Assembly: GCA_965371805.1 (NCBI GenBank)
Contig: CBDUZW010000017.1
Span: 1 to 64,000 of the forward strand
DNA length: 64,000 bases
DNA from: JAOZTV01 sp965371805
Lineage (GTDB): Bacteria > Acidobacteriota > Aminicenantia > UBA2199
Direction of reading: 5' to 3'
The translations under genes were made by a program, and so were the position numbers. Below are positions 51,514 through 59,268 of the stretch, one piece after another; position 1 is the first letter of the stretch; each line of letters opens with the position of its first letter. The notes beneath the pieces are model-generated. The model saw only the letters and a list, made by a program, of their open reading frames with translations, was not told where the DNA came from and did no database searches.

Positions 51514-51841
51514 ATGGATCATCAATTTGTATAAATTTTTTCATATCTTTTTCAAGATCTTTACCAGTTTTTCCCAATGATTTTATTTCTTCAACTATGT
51601 CTGAACCTGGGATTTTAACCGCTTCTGTTAGATCATCCGTAATAATATCAATCTCTTTTTTTATCTCTAAATCTTCAATCTCTGCTTCAATTGTAGATTT
51701 TGCTTCATCTACATTTCTCTTTAATTCTCTGACAGTTTTTCCAATAAATTTTGCAATTTCAGGTATCTTATCAGGTCCAAAAAGCAACATTGCAATAATT
51801 AGTATCATTACTACTTCAGGGTATCCTAAAGGTCCAAACAT
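51500..51841 (-). CDS. tatA: Tat translocase subunit TatA/TatB
   Basis: The 113-residue protein has GPLGYPEVVMILIIAMLLFG as the membrane helix and FGPDKIPEIAKFIGKTVREL as the amphipathic helix, with a charged tail longer than typical TatA (closer to TatB length). It is the only TatA-like gene in the window and sits directly before tatC. It may serve both roles. AGGAG precedes the ATG. Confidence 0.92.
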   Translation of the reverse strand: MFGPLGYPEVVMILIIAMLLFGPDKIPEIAKFIGKTVRELKRNVDEAKSTIEAEIEDLEIKKEIDIITDDLTEAVKIPGSDIVEEIKSLGKTGKDLEKDMKKFIQIDDPYEKD

Positions 51842-51919
51842 AAATCTCCTCTCTTTTTTGTTATTAATTAGTAAGTATTATAGTAACATAAAGACACCTT
51901 AAAATCAAAAATGAGTAAT

Positions 51920-52543
51920 CTAATTAATATATGGGAAAGACTTTTCAAATAGTTTTTCAAGAGTTTCCTGTAGAAGGTTTATATTAAAATCATAACCTTC
52001 TTTCAAGATAGATGTTACAAACTCTTTATGTTGTCTGTTCTTACGGTAATCCGGTTCTCTCTTAGGATGTTTAAGGTAGGTCTCAAAATTATCAGGTGAT
52101 TCAGAGACATTTAAAACTGCCTGGTAGATAACCTTTTCTCTGTTTTGATAGATTGCGGAACCAAGTATTTTTTTTTCTCCAATAGATATATCTGATATCC
52201 CTCTAAAATTAAGATTGTTAACCCCCATTTCAAAAAGAGCATCAACTATCCAGGAGTTAAATATCCCAAAATATTTTTTTGGTGAAAGTTGATTATCTCT
52301 TTTTATACTGGCAGAAACACATATAGTCTTAGGAGATAGTACAACACTTTCACCTCCTGAAGGTCTTTTCACAACTTTAACTTTATCTCTAATTGTATTT
52401 TCAAGAAATACAGATGAATCTACTTTATTACTTGCACCCAGTACTACCCAGGTTTTAGATGGACGCCATATTTTATAACCTGCAGGAGTACCTTCTAACA
52501 TTAGTTCTTTATCAGGCAAAATATAGTTATCTAAGTCAGTCAT
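51920..52543 (-). CDS. lipoate-protein ligase family protein
   Basis: The 207-residue protein has the BPL/LplA fold: TWVVLGASNKVDSSVF, VVKRPSGGESVVLSPKTICV in place of the usual RxGGG, and SIGEKKILGSAIYQNREKVI with the catalytic lysine. It attaches lipoate or octanoate to E2 lipoyl domains. It starts three bases after the E3 gene and closes the PDH operon. It is shorter than E. coli LplA; LplA2/LipM-like transferase activity is an alternative. Confidence 0.85.
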   Translation of the reverse strand: MTDLDNYILPDKELMLEGTPAGYKIWRPSKTWVVLGASNKVDSSVFLENTIRDKVKVVKRPSGGESVVLSPKTICVSASIKRDNQLSPKKYFGIFNSWIVDALFEMGVNNLNFRGISDISIGEKKILGSAIYQNREKVIYQAVLNVSESPDNFETYLKHPKREPDYRKNRQHKEFVTSILKEGYDFNINLLQETLEKLFEKSFPYIN

Positions 52544-52546
52544 ATC

Positions 52547-53890
52547 TTATTGATGTATAGGTTGATCAAATGCTCCGAATCCTGACTCCATGAATATTTC
52601 TGAAATTGTAGGGTGTGCATGTACCGCTTTTGCAAGATCATAAACAGTTCCTTCAAGTTTTTTTAAGACTGAAGCTTCTGCGATCATCTCTGTTGCATTC
52701 GATGAAACAATTTGCACACCAAGAACTTCTCCATATTTTGTTTCAGAGAGTAATCTGATAAACCCTGTTGTTCTATTTTCTATAAGTGCTTTTCCGTTTG
52801 CAGTAAGTGGGAATTCACTTATCTTATATTCAGTTCCAAATTTTTTCAAATTGTCCTCTGTTGATCCAATCTGTGCTATTTCAGGATATGTATAAATATT
52901 TATCGGCATTTCGCTATCATTATATTGTTCATCAGTTCCCAGAATATAGTTTACTACATTCAGTCCCTGAGCTGATGCTGAGTGAGCAAATTTGCTGATG
53001 CCATTCACATCCCCTATTGCAAAAACATTTTCTATAGATGTTTGCAGATGTTTATCGACCTTAATATATCCTCTACTGTCCAGATTGAAATTCAGGCTAT
53101 TTTCAGGAATAATTGCTTTTCTTGATAATGCGTTTATCAAAAGATCAAATTCTATCATCTTGTCTTCAGTAACTATCACACCATCTTTATACTCGTTTAA
53201 AGTAGAATTAGTTAAGATATCTATTTTATCCTTTGTTAATAATTTTGTCATATATTCAGAAAGATAAGAATCTAGTTCAGGAAGTAATCTGGCACCTTTT
53301 ATATTCAGGATAACCTTTTTACCTATTTTATTAAAAAATTGAGCCATTTCAACTGCCTGTGAACTTTCACCTTCAACAATAATTCTTTCTGGAATCTCTT
53401 TCAAAGACAGCATAGAGTCTAATTCAGTAATTTTTTCTGATGGGATAGAAATGCCTATTTTTTCAGGTCTTGAGCCGGTGGCAATTAGAATGTTTTTCAC
53501 TTCAATATCCCTGTCTCCAACTCTAATCAGGTTATTTGATTCAATTGTGGCAGTTCCAGTTATTATCTCAACATTATTTTTTTTTAATAGAAACTCAATC
53601 CCTTTAGTCAATCTCCCTACGATCCTCTTTGCTCTCTTTACTGCATTTTCAAAGTTGAAGCTTATATTTGCTGGATCAATTCCATCAATACCAAATTTAG
53701 AAAGATCAGAAATCTCAGCAAATCTTCTCCCACTCTCTAATAGAGATTTACTTGGGATACAACCCCAGTTTAGACACATACCTCCAATCTTTGATTTTTC
53801 AATAAGCACGGTTTTTTGCCCAACCTGGCCAGCTCTTATAGCTGCAACATATCCGGATGGACCGGATCCAATTATTGCTATATCATACAT
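52547..53890 (-). CDS. lpdA: dihydrolipoyl dehydrogenase (E3)
   Basis: The 447-residue protein has IIGSGPSGYVAAIRAGQVG, the redox disulfide GGMCLNWGCIPSKSLLE, ATGSRPEKIG, the second nucleotide motif and the C-terminal HAHPTISEIFMESGFGA active-site base. It reoxidises lipoate on E2 with NAD. It follows the E2 gene by twelve bases in the PDH operon. Confidence 0.95.
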   Translation of the reverse strand: MYDIAIIGSGPSGYVAAIRAGQVGQKTVLIEKSKIGGMCLNWGCIPSKSLLESGRRFAEISDLSKFGIDGIDPANISFNFENAVKRAKRIVGRLTKGIEFLLKKNNVEIITGTATIESNNLIRVGDRDIEVKNILIATGSRPEKIGISIPSEKITELDSMLSLKEIPERIIVEGESSQAVEMAQFFNKIGKKVILNIKGARLLPELDSYLSEYMTKLLTKDKIDILTNSTLNEYKDGVIVTEDKMIEFDLLINALSRKAIIPENSLNFNLDSRGYIKVDKHLQTSIENVFAIGDVNGISKFAHSASAQGLNVVNYILGTDEQYNDSEMPINIYTYPEIAQIGSTEDNLKKFGTEYKISEFPLTANGKALIENRTTGFIRLLSETKYGEVLGVQIVSSNATEMIAEASVLKKLEGTVYDLAKAVHAHPTISEIFMESGFGAFDQPIHQ

Positions 53891-53902
53891 TTTATTCTCC
53901 TC

Positions 53903-55150
53903 TTAGCCCATTAATAGTGAAAGTGGATCATTTAAGTAACTTTTTAATTTTAAAAGAAATCTTGCTGCTTCTCCTCCATCCACTATTCTATGATCAACTG
54001 ACAGTGAGAGAGGAAGTATATTGCCTATCTGAATTTCATTGTCAACAACAACAGGAACTTTCATAATTCTACCAATTCCAAGTATAGCTGCCTGAGGATA
54101 ATTTATGATTGGAACTCCGAAGGTTCCTGCAATAGAACCAAAATTTGTAACTGTGAAAGTACCTTCTTTCAATTCTTCAAGTTTTAATTCCCTCTTTTTT
54201 CCTCTTGTGGCAAGTTCATTCGTTTTAATAGCTATATCCCTGATAGACATTTTATCTGCATTTTTTATTACAGGAACTATTAAACCTTCATCTGTATCAA
54301 CTGCCATACCTATATTATATACTTTTTTATAAATAATTCTATCATTCTTCATATCCATCTCCGAGTTTAACCCAGGATAGTGTTTTAAAGCTTCGGAAAC
54401 TGCCTTTATAATAAAGGGAATGTAGGTTAATTTTATCTCTTTTTCTGCAAATATTAATTTGTATTTGTTCCGGACATTTATAAGATCAGAAATTTCAACC
54501 TCTTCAAATGCAGTCATATGTGGCGCAGATTGTTTTGAAATCAACATGTTTTTTGCAATCGTTTTTCTCATCTGGGACATTGGCTTATACTCATGCTCAA
54601 CAGTTTCTATTACTGATAATTTAAGCCTTTCAGATTTATTTTGGTGAAAATTTTGAATATCAGATTTCATAATTCTTCCTGCAGGTCCGCTTCCAGTAAT
54701 AATTTTTATATCTACATTAAGGTCCTTTGCCATAGCACGTGCAACAGGTGTCGCCAAAACCCTGCTCTTCTGAGTATTATTTTTTTCTTCTATATTAGTT
54801 GTTCCTTCATTGCTGACAGGCATATAACTGGAATCTTTAGCGACCTCTATTGTGCCTACAACACCAAAACCCTTTTCTTCAACTTGTTCTGTTTGCTTTA
54901 CTTCCTCCTTACCTTCAATATTTATTTCTACCAGAGGATCCTCAACATTTATAGTATCTCCTTCATTACCGAATGTTTTGGCAATTATGCCTGTTTTAGG
55001 TGAAGGTATATCTGTTACAACCTTATCTGTTTCCATTTTAACAATTGAGTCACCGGATTTTATCGCTTGTCCCTTTTTTACATACCATTTAATTATTTTC
55101 CCTTCGGTTATTCCCTCACCAATATCTGGGAATCTGAATATATGTATCAT
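53903..55150 (-). CDS. dihydrolipoamide acetyltransferase (E2)
   Basis: The 415-residue protein has one lipoyl domain (EGKIIKWYVKKGQAIKSGDS with VKMETDKVVTDIPSP, lipoyl-lysine in the DKV motif). A linker and a peripheral-subunit-binding domain (LATPVARAMAKDLNVDIKII) come next, and then a catalytic domain with LSLSVDHRIVDGGEAARFLL. It transfers acetyl groups to CoA. It is encoded between E1 beta and E3. A branched-chain or 2-oxoglutarate complex E2 is less likely given the E1 pair. Confidence 0.92.
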   Translation of the reverse strand: MIHIFRFPDIGEGITEGKIIKWYVKKGQAIKSGDSIVKMETDKVVTDIPSPKTGIIAKTFGNEGDTINVEDPLVEINIEGKEEVKQTEQVEEKGFGVVGTIEVAKDSSYMPVSNEGTTNIEEKNNTQKSRVLATPVARAMAKDLNVDIKIITGSGPAGRIMKSDIQNFHQNKSERLKLSVIETVEHEYKPMSQMRKTIAKNMLISKQSAPHMTAFEEVEISDLINVRNKYKLIFAEKEIKLTYIPFIIKAVSEALKHYPGLNSEMDMKNDRIIYKKVYNIGMAVDTDEGLIVPVIKNADKMSIRDIAIKTNELATRGKKRELKLEELKEGTFTVTNFGSIAGTFGVPIINYPQAAILGIGRIMKVPVVVDNEIQIGNILPLSLSVDHRIVDGGEAARFLLKLKSYLNDPLSLLMG

Positions 55151-55178
55151 TTTTTTCTCCTTTGAGCCTTTGACTCCT

Positions 55179-56156
55179 TTAATATTTAGAAAGTTTCTCT
55201 ATTTCATAGAGAATTCTTTCCCATGAGTGAAAATAGAAATGTTCACCTTTCGGGAGTGGAGGCGTTGTATCAAACCCAGTTAATCTTACTGGTGGCGCTT
55301 CAAGGCTCAAAAATGACTCTTCATTTACAACTGTAGTTAACTCTGCTCCAACGCCAAAACTACCTGGACCTTCGGTAATGGAAAGAAACCTTCCTGTTTT
55401 TTTTACTGAATCAGAAATAGTCTTTTTATCTAAAGGGTAAATGGTTCTTAAATCTATGAGCTCAATGGATATTCCAGATTTCTCTGCTTCAATAATTGCT
55501 TTCTGAGTCTCTTTAATCAAAGCCCCATAAGAAACGACTGTCATATCGCTACCTTCCTTCAATACTTTTGCCTTTCCAATTTCAATTGAAAAATTATCCT
55601 CCGGAACTTCCTGTTTTATTGCTCTATATATTTTTTTGGGTTCCATAAAAATAACTGGATCATCAGTTTCTATTGCTGAAATAAGGAGTCCTTTTGCATC
55701 ATACGGGGTTGATGGAATAACAACTTTTAAACCTGGAATGTGTGCAAATAAGGCTTCCATACTTTCTGAATGATGTTCAAGTGCCCTAATGTTTCCACCA
55801 TATGGCATTCTTATCACCATTGGGACAGAGTATTTGCCTCTACTTCTATTTCTATATCTTGCAACATGAGATATAATTTGATTGAATCCAGGATAGACAA
55901 ATCCGGAAAACTGCATTTCAACAACTGGTCTTAACCCTGCTATACCCATTCCAACTGCTGATCCAATTATTCCTGATTCAGCGAGAGGTGTATCAAAAAC
56001 TCTTTCTTCACCATATTTTTTCTGTAATCCCGAGGTTATCCTAAAAACGCCTCCTTCAACTCCAACATCCTCACCAAAAACAACAAGGTTTTTATCTTCT
56101 TTTAATTTTACATCCAGAGCATTATTTATTGCCTGTACTAGATTCATTACCTTCAT
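55179..56156 (-). CDS. pdhB: pyruvate dehydrogenase E1 beta subunit
   Basis: The 325-residue protein has NLVQAINNALDVKLKEDKNL, VFGEDVGVEGGVFRITSGLQ, DTPLAESGIIGSAVGMGIAG and RALEHHSESMEALFAHIPGL. These are the alpha2beta2-type E1 beta features for ThDP binding and substrate decarboxylation. AAGGAG seven bases before the ATG at 56156 supports the start, overlapping the E1 alpha gene by 35 bases. Confidence 0.93.
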   Translation of the reverse strand: MKVMNLVQAINNALDVKLKEDKNLVVFGEDVGVEGGVFRITSGLQKKYGEERVFDTPLAESGIIGSAVGMGIAGLRPVVEMQFSGFVYPGFNQIISHVARYRNRSRGKYSVPMVIRMPYGGNIRALEHHSESMEALFAHIPGLKVVIPSTPYDAKGLLISAIETDDPVIFMEPKKIYRAIKQEVPEDNFSIEIGKAKVLKEGSDMTVVSYGALIKETQKAIIEAEKSGISIELIDLRTIYPLDKKTISDSVKKTGRFLSITEGPGSFGVGAELTTVVNEESFLSLEAPPVRLTGFDTTPPLPKGEHFYFHSWERILYEIEKLSKY

Positions 56157-57240
56157 CTAATTTCTCCTTCCAGTTTAAAAAATCCAGATATTCTGATTGC
56201 TGTTTTTTTAAATCATCTGGTATCTCTTTATAGTTATATTTAAAAACATCTTCAAGTTTATAAGGCGGATGATTCTCATAATATGCAAATTCTTCTTCAA
56301 CCTCTTCCTTGAATTTCTCAATTAATTCTTCTTCATATTTATCTGTAATTAGTTTTTTGTCAATTAAGTAATTTTTTAATCTTTTTACAGGGTCTTTTTC
56401 TTTCCAAAATTTTTCCTCTTTCTCAGTCCTGTAAAGTGATGGATCATCAGAAGTTGTATGCGCTCCTCTTCTATATGTTAATGCTTCAATTAGCGATGGC
56501 CCATTTCCAGCTAATGCATATTCTGCTGCTTCATTTATAGTTTCATACATTGCAAAAACATCATTCCCATCCACTTTAATTCCAGGCAATCCATATGCTG
56601 TAGATTTTATTGCCAGGTTAACTGATGCAGTTTGCTTACTAACAGGTACAGATATTGCAAACTGGTTATTTTGAATGATAAATACGATTGGAACTTTCCA
56701 TACTGCTGCAAAATTTAATGCTTCATGAAAATCTCCCTGTGAAGTACCACCATCACCCACAAAGGCAAAGACAACTTTTTTCTCTTTTCTTAGTTTTATT
56801 GCATATCCTATACCGACTGCATGTAAAAGTTGTGATGCAATTGGAACACTACTAGGCAGTATATTAGGTGCTCCGGAAAATAGAGATCCATCTTCATAGC
56901 CGCCAAAGTACATAAATATATCTCTCAATTTTCCACCTTTTAAAAGCCAGGCACTCATCTCTCTAAATGCAATGACAAGCCAGTCTTCTTTTCTGAATAC
57001 CATTCCAGCAGCTGTTGCGATTGCTTCCTGACCAAAATTTTCCGGATATGTATACATCCTTCCCTGTCTCTGATAAGAAACAGCCATTTTATCAGCGGTT
57101 CTTGCAAACAACATATGTTTATATGCTTCAAGCGCTTTTTTTTCAGACATTTTAATTTTATGATCAGAGAAAATGAGTTTGCCTTCATCATCTATAAGTC
57201 TGAAAATTTTGTCCTCAATTGGACTGTAATTTTCCCACAT
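56122..57240 (-). CDS. pdhA: pyruvate dehydrogenase E1 alpha subunit
   Basis: The 372-residue protein has YQRQGRMYTYPENFGQEAIA, then VVFAFVGDGGTSQGDFHEAL and NFAAVWKVPIVFIIQNNQFA as the thiamine-diphosphate motif, and YRRGAHTTSDDPSLYR. AGGAGGATTCAAATG fixes the start. It is the first gene of the PDH operon, driven by a TTGACA/TATATA promoter at 57282-57310. Confidence 0.93.
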   Translation of the reverse strand: MWENYSPIEDKIFRLIDDEGKLIFSDHKIKMSEKKALEAYKHMLFARTADKMAVSYQRQGRMYTYPENFGQEAIATAAGMVFRKEDWLVIAFREMSAWLLKGGKLRDIFMYFGGYEDGSLFSGAPNILPSSVPIASQLLHAVGIGYAIKLRKEKKVVFAFVGDGGTSQGDFHEALNFAAVWKVPIVFIIQNNQFAISVPVSKQTASVNLAIKSTAYGLPGIKVDGNDVFAMYETINEAAEYALAGNGPSLIEALTYRRGAHTTSDDPSLYRTEKEEKFWKEKDPVKRLKNYLIDKKLITDKYEEELIEKFKEEVEEEFAYYENHPPYKLEDVFKYNYKEIPDDLKKQQSEYLDFLNWKEKLDEGNESSTGNK

Positions 57241-57281
57241 TTGAATCCTCCTATTTCTAAAAATCTTATTTGGTTCTGTAA

Positions 57282-57310
57282 TATATACAATGGTTACCTA
57301 AATTTGTCAA
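57282..57310 (-). promoter_or_regulatory. sigma-70 promoter of the PDH operon
   Basis: On the minus strand TTGACA (57305-57310) and TATATA (57282-57287) are spaced by 17 bases. The -35 region lies inside a larger inverted repeat shared with the divergent ahpC promoter region. Confidence 0.65.
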
Positions 57311-57344
57311 CTATAAATTTATTTTTTTTATAATAGTTGACAAA
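57303..57344. promoter_or_regulatory. 12-bp inverted repeat between divergent promoters
   Basis: TTTGTCAACTAT (57303-57314) and ATAGTTGACAAA (57333-57344) are perfect complements with 18 bases between. Each arm holds a TTGACA, so one could serve as the -35 of the PDH operon and the other as the -35 of ahpC. It may be an operator or simply mirrored promoter elements. Confidence 0.55.
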
Positions 57345-57371
57345 TATAAAAAAATGTATTATCCTACTAAC

Positions 57372-57390
57372 GATAACAATAATGATTATC
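57372..57390. promoter_or_regulatory. Fur/PerR-like box before ahpC
   Basis: GATAACAATAATGATTATC matches the 19-bp Fur consensus (GATAATGATAATCATTATC) at 16 positions. It lies just after TATTAT (57357-57362), a likely -10, and before the ribosome site of the peroxiredoxin gene. Repression by a Fur-family regulator, probably PerR, is indicated. Confidence 0.6.
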
Positions 57391-57405
57391 GACAAGGAGA
57401 AAATA

Positions 57406-57963
57406 ATGAAGATTAATGAAAAAGTAGAAGATTTTAAAACAAATGCATTTTATAATGGGGAACTAAAAGAATTAAACACTGCAGATTATAGTGGAAAATG
57501 GAAAATATTTTTTTTCTATCCGGCAGATTTTACTTTCGTTTGTCCAACTGAACTCGGTGAAATGGCAGACTATTATGAGGATTTTAAAAAGGAAGGGGCA
57601 GAAATTTTTAGTGTGAGTACAGATACAGAATTTGTACATCTTGCATGGTATAATGATTCACCCACAATTAAGAAAGTCAAATATCCAATGTTAGCTGACC
57701 CTACTGGAAAAATCAGTAAGGATTTTGGTGTCTATATTGATGAAGCCGGTTTAGCTTTACGTGGTACATTTGTTGTTGATCCTGACGGCATTTTGAAATT
57801 ATCAGAGGTTAATGATCTTGGAATTGGTAGAAGTGCAAGCGAACTATTAAGGAAATTAAGAGCTGCAAAACATGTTAGAGAATTTGGCGAAGTTTGTCCA
57901 GCAAGTTGGGAACCTGGTGATAAAACACTAATCCCTGGAATGGACCTTGTAGGAAAAATTTAG
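57406..57963 (+). CDS. ahpC: typical 2-Cys peroxiredoxin AhpC
   Basis: The 185-residue protein has FYPADFTFVCPTELGEMADY with the peroxidatic cysteine, VLADP-like MLADPTGKISKDFGVY, and the C-terminal resolving cysteine in EVCPASWEPGDK. It reduces hydrogen peroxide and alkyl peroxides. AAGGAG before the ATG at 57406 fixes the start; the TTG at 57337 lies in the promoter. It is followed by the superoxide reductase gene. Confidence 0.95.
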   Translation: MKINEKVEDFKTNAFYNGELKELNTADYSGKWKIFFFYPADFTFVCPTELGEMADYYEDFKKEGAEIFSVSTDTEFVHLAWYNDSPTIKKVKYPMLADPTGKISKDFGVYIDEAGLALRGTFVVDPDGILKLSEVNDLGIGRSASELLRKLRAAKHVREFGEVCPASWEPGDKTLIPGMDLVGKI

Positions 57964-58044
57964 TTGTAATAATTTTTTTTAGGGAATATAATAAAATATG
58001 ATCAAAATTTTATTTTGTTATTTAAAAAACAAAGGAGAAGAAAA

Positions 58045-58422
58045 ATGATTAAAAATTTAGAAGTTTACAAATGTGAAATCTGTGGAAATATTGTAGAAAC
58101 AGTTCATGGTTCAGGTGGAGAACTGGTTTGTTGTAACCAGCCAATGTCATTGCTGAAAGAAAATTCAGTTGATGCTGCCACAGAAAAACACGTTCCATTG
58201 GTAAAAAAAGAAGGAAACACTTACCATGTTTCTGTTGGATCTGTTGAACATCCTATGGGAGATGATCACTATATAGAGTGGATAGAATTAATTGCAGATG
58301 ATAAAGTTTTTATAAAATTTATGAAACCAGGAGAAAAGCCTGCAGCAGTTTTCACTGTTGAAGCAAAAAAAGTATATGCAAGAGCATATTGTAATCTACA
58401 CGGATTCTGGAAAAGTAATTAA
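58045..58422 (+). CDS. dfx: desulfoferrodoxin (2Fe-superoxide reductase)
   Basis: The 125-residue protein has an N-terminal rubredoxin-like metal site (YKCEICGNIVE then LVCCNQPM) and the catalytic iron site residues in EKHVPLVKKEGNTYHVSVGS, EHPMGDDHYIEW and AYCNLHGFWKS. It reduces superoxide to peroxide without making oxygen, and fits an anaerobe. AAAGGAG before the ATG at 58045 fixes the start. AhpC, the previous gene, would remove the peroxide produced. Confidence 0.95.
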   Translation: MIKNLEVYKCEICGNIVETVHGSGGELVCCNQPMSLLKENSVDAATEKHVPLVKKEGNTYHVSVGSVEHPMGDDHYIEWIELIADDKVFIKFMKPGEKPAAVFTVEAKKVYARAYCNLHGFWKSN

Positions 58423-58455
58423 ATAAAAAAAACTAGTATAATTTAGGAGAGCAAT

Positions 58456-59268
58456 ATGATAGAGTGGTTTAAGTCTTTGGACCCAATATTACAGGCGCTT
58501 ATTGCTACATGTTTTACATGGGGTGTGACCGCATTAGGTGCATCATTGGTATTTTTTTTTAAAACTGTAAACCAAAAAGTCTTAGACGGAATGTTGGGAT
58601 TTGCAGCAGGTATAATGATTGCTGCAAGTTTCTGGTCTCTCCTGGCACCATCGATTGAAATGGCTGAAAGTATGGGTTTAACTCCATGGGTTCCAGCAGT
58701 AATTGGTTTTTTATCAGGTGGTGCATTCTTATGGGGAGTTGACAAAGTCTTACCTCATCTGCATATTGGATTTCCAACTAATGAAGCTGAAGGAATTAAA
58801 ACAAGTTGGCAACGGAGCATTTTACTGGTCCTTGCCATCACTTTACATAATATTCCTGAGGGCCTGGCTGTAGGTGTGGCATTTGGAGCAATTGGTGCTA
58901 ATTTACCATCTGCCACACTCGCAGGCGCAATAGCTCTGGCTATTGGAATTGCAATTCAAAACTTTCCAGAGGGTACCGCAGTTTCTGTACCACTTAGAAG
59001 GGAAGGAATGTCACGTGGAAAAGCATTCTGGTATGGTCAATTATCAGGGGTTGTTGAACCTATTGCAGGTGTTGTTGGTGCAGTCGCTGTGATTATGATG
59101 AGACCATTATTACCTTATGCATTATCTTTTGCTGCAGGTGCTATGATATATGTAGTCGTTGAAGAATTGATACCGGAATCACAACTGAATAAAAACACTG
59201 ATACAGCAACTGTAGGTGCAATGTTAGGCTTTGCAGTTATGATGGCATTAGATGTTGGACTAGGCTAA
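58456..59268 (+). CDS. ZIP-family metal transporter
   Basis: The 270-residue protein has eight or so membrane helices and the ZIP metal-binding motifs LHNIPEGLAVGVAFGAIGAN and QNFPEGTAVSVPLRREGMSR, then VVEPIAGVVGAVAV. It imports divalent metals such as zinc or iron. It is in the same direction as the ahpC-dfx pair, and AGGAG before the ATG fits. It converges with the aconitase gene, with four bases overlapping. Confidence 0.92.
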   Translation: MIEWFKSLDPILQALIATCFTWGVTALGASLVFFFKTVNQKVLDGMLGFAAGIMIAASFWSLLAPSIEMAESMGLTPWVPAVIGFLSGGAFLWGVDKVLPHLHIGFPTNEAEGIKTSWQRSILLVLAITLHNIPEGLAVGVAFGAIGANLPSATLAGAIALAIGIAIQNFPEGTAVSVPLRREGMSRGKAFWYGQLSGVVEPIAGVVGAVAVIMMRPLLPYALSFAAGAMIYVVVEELIPESQLNKNTDTATVGAMLGFAVMMALDVGLG

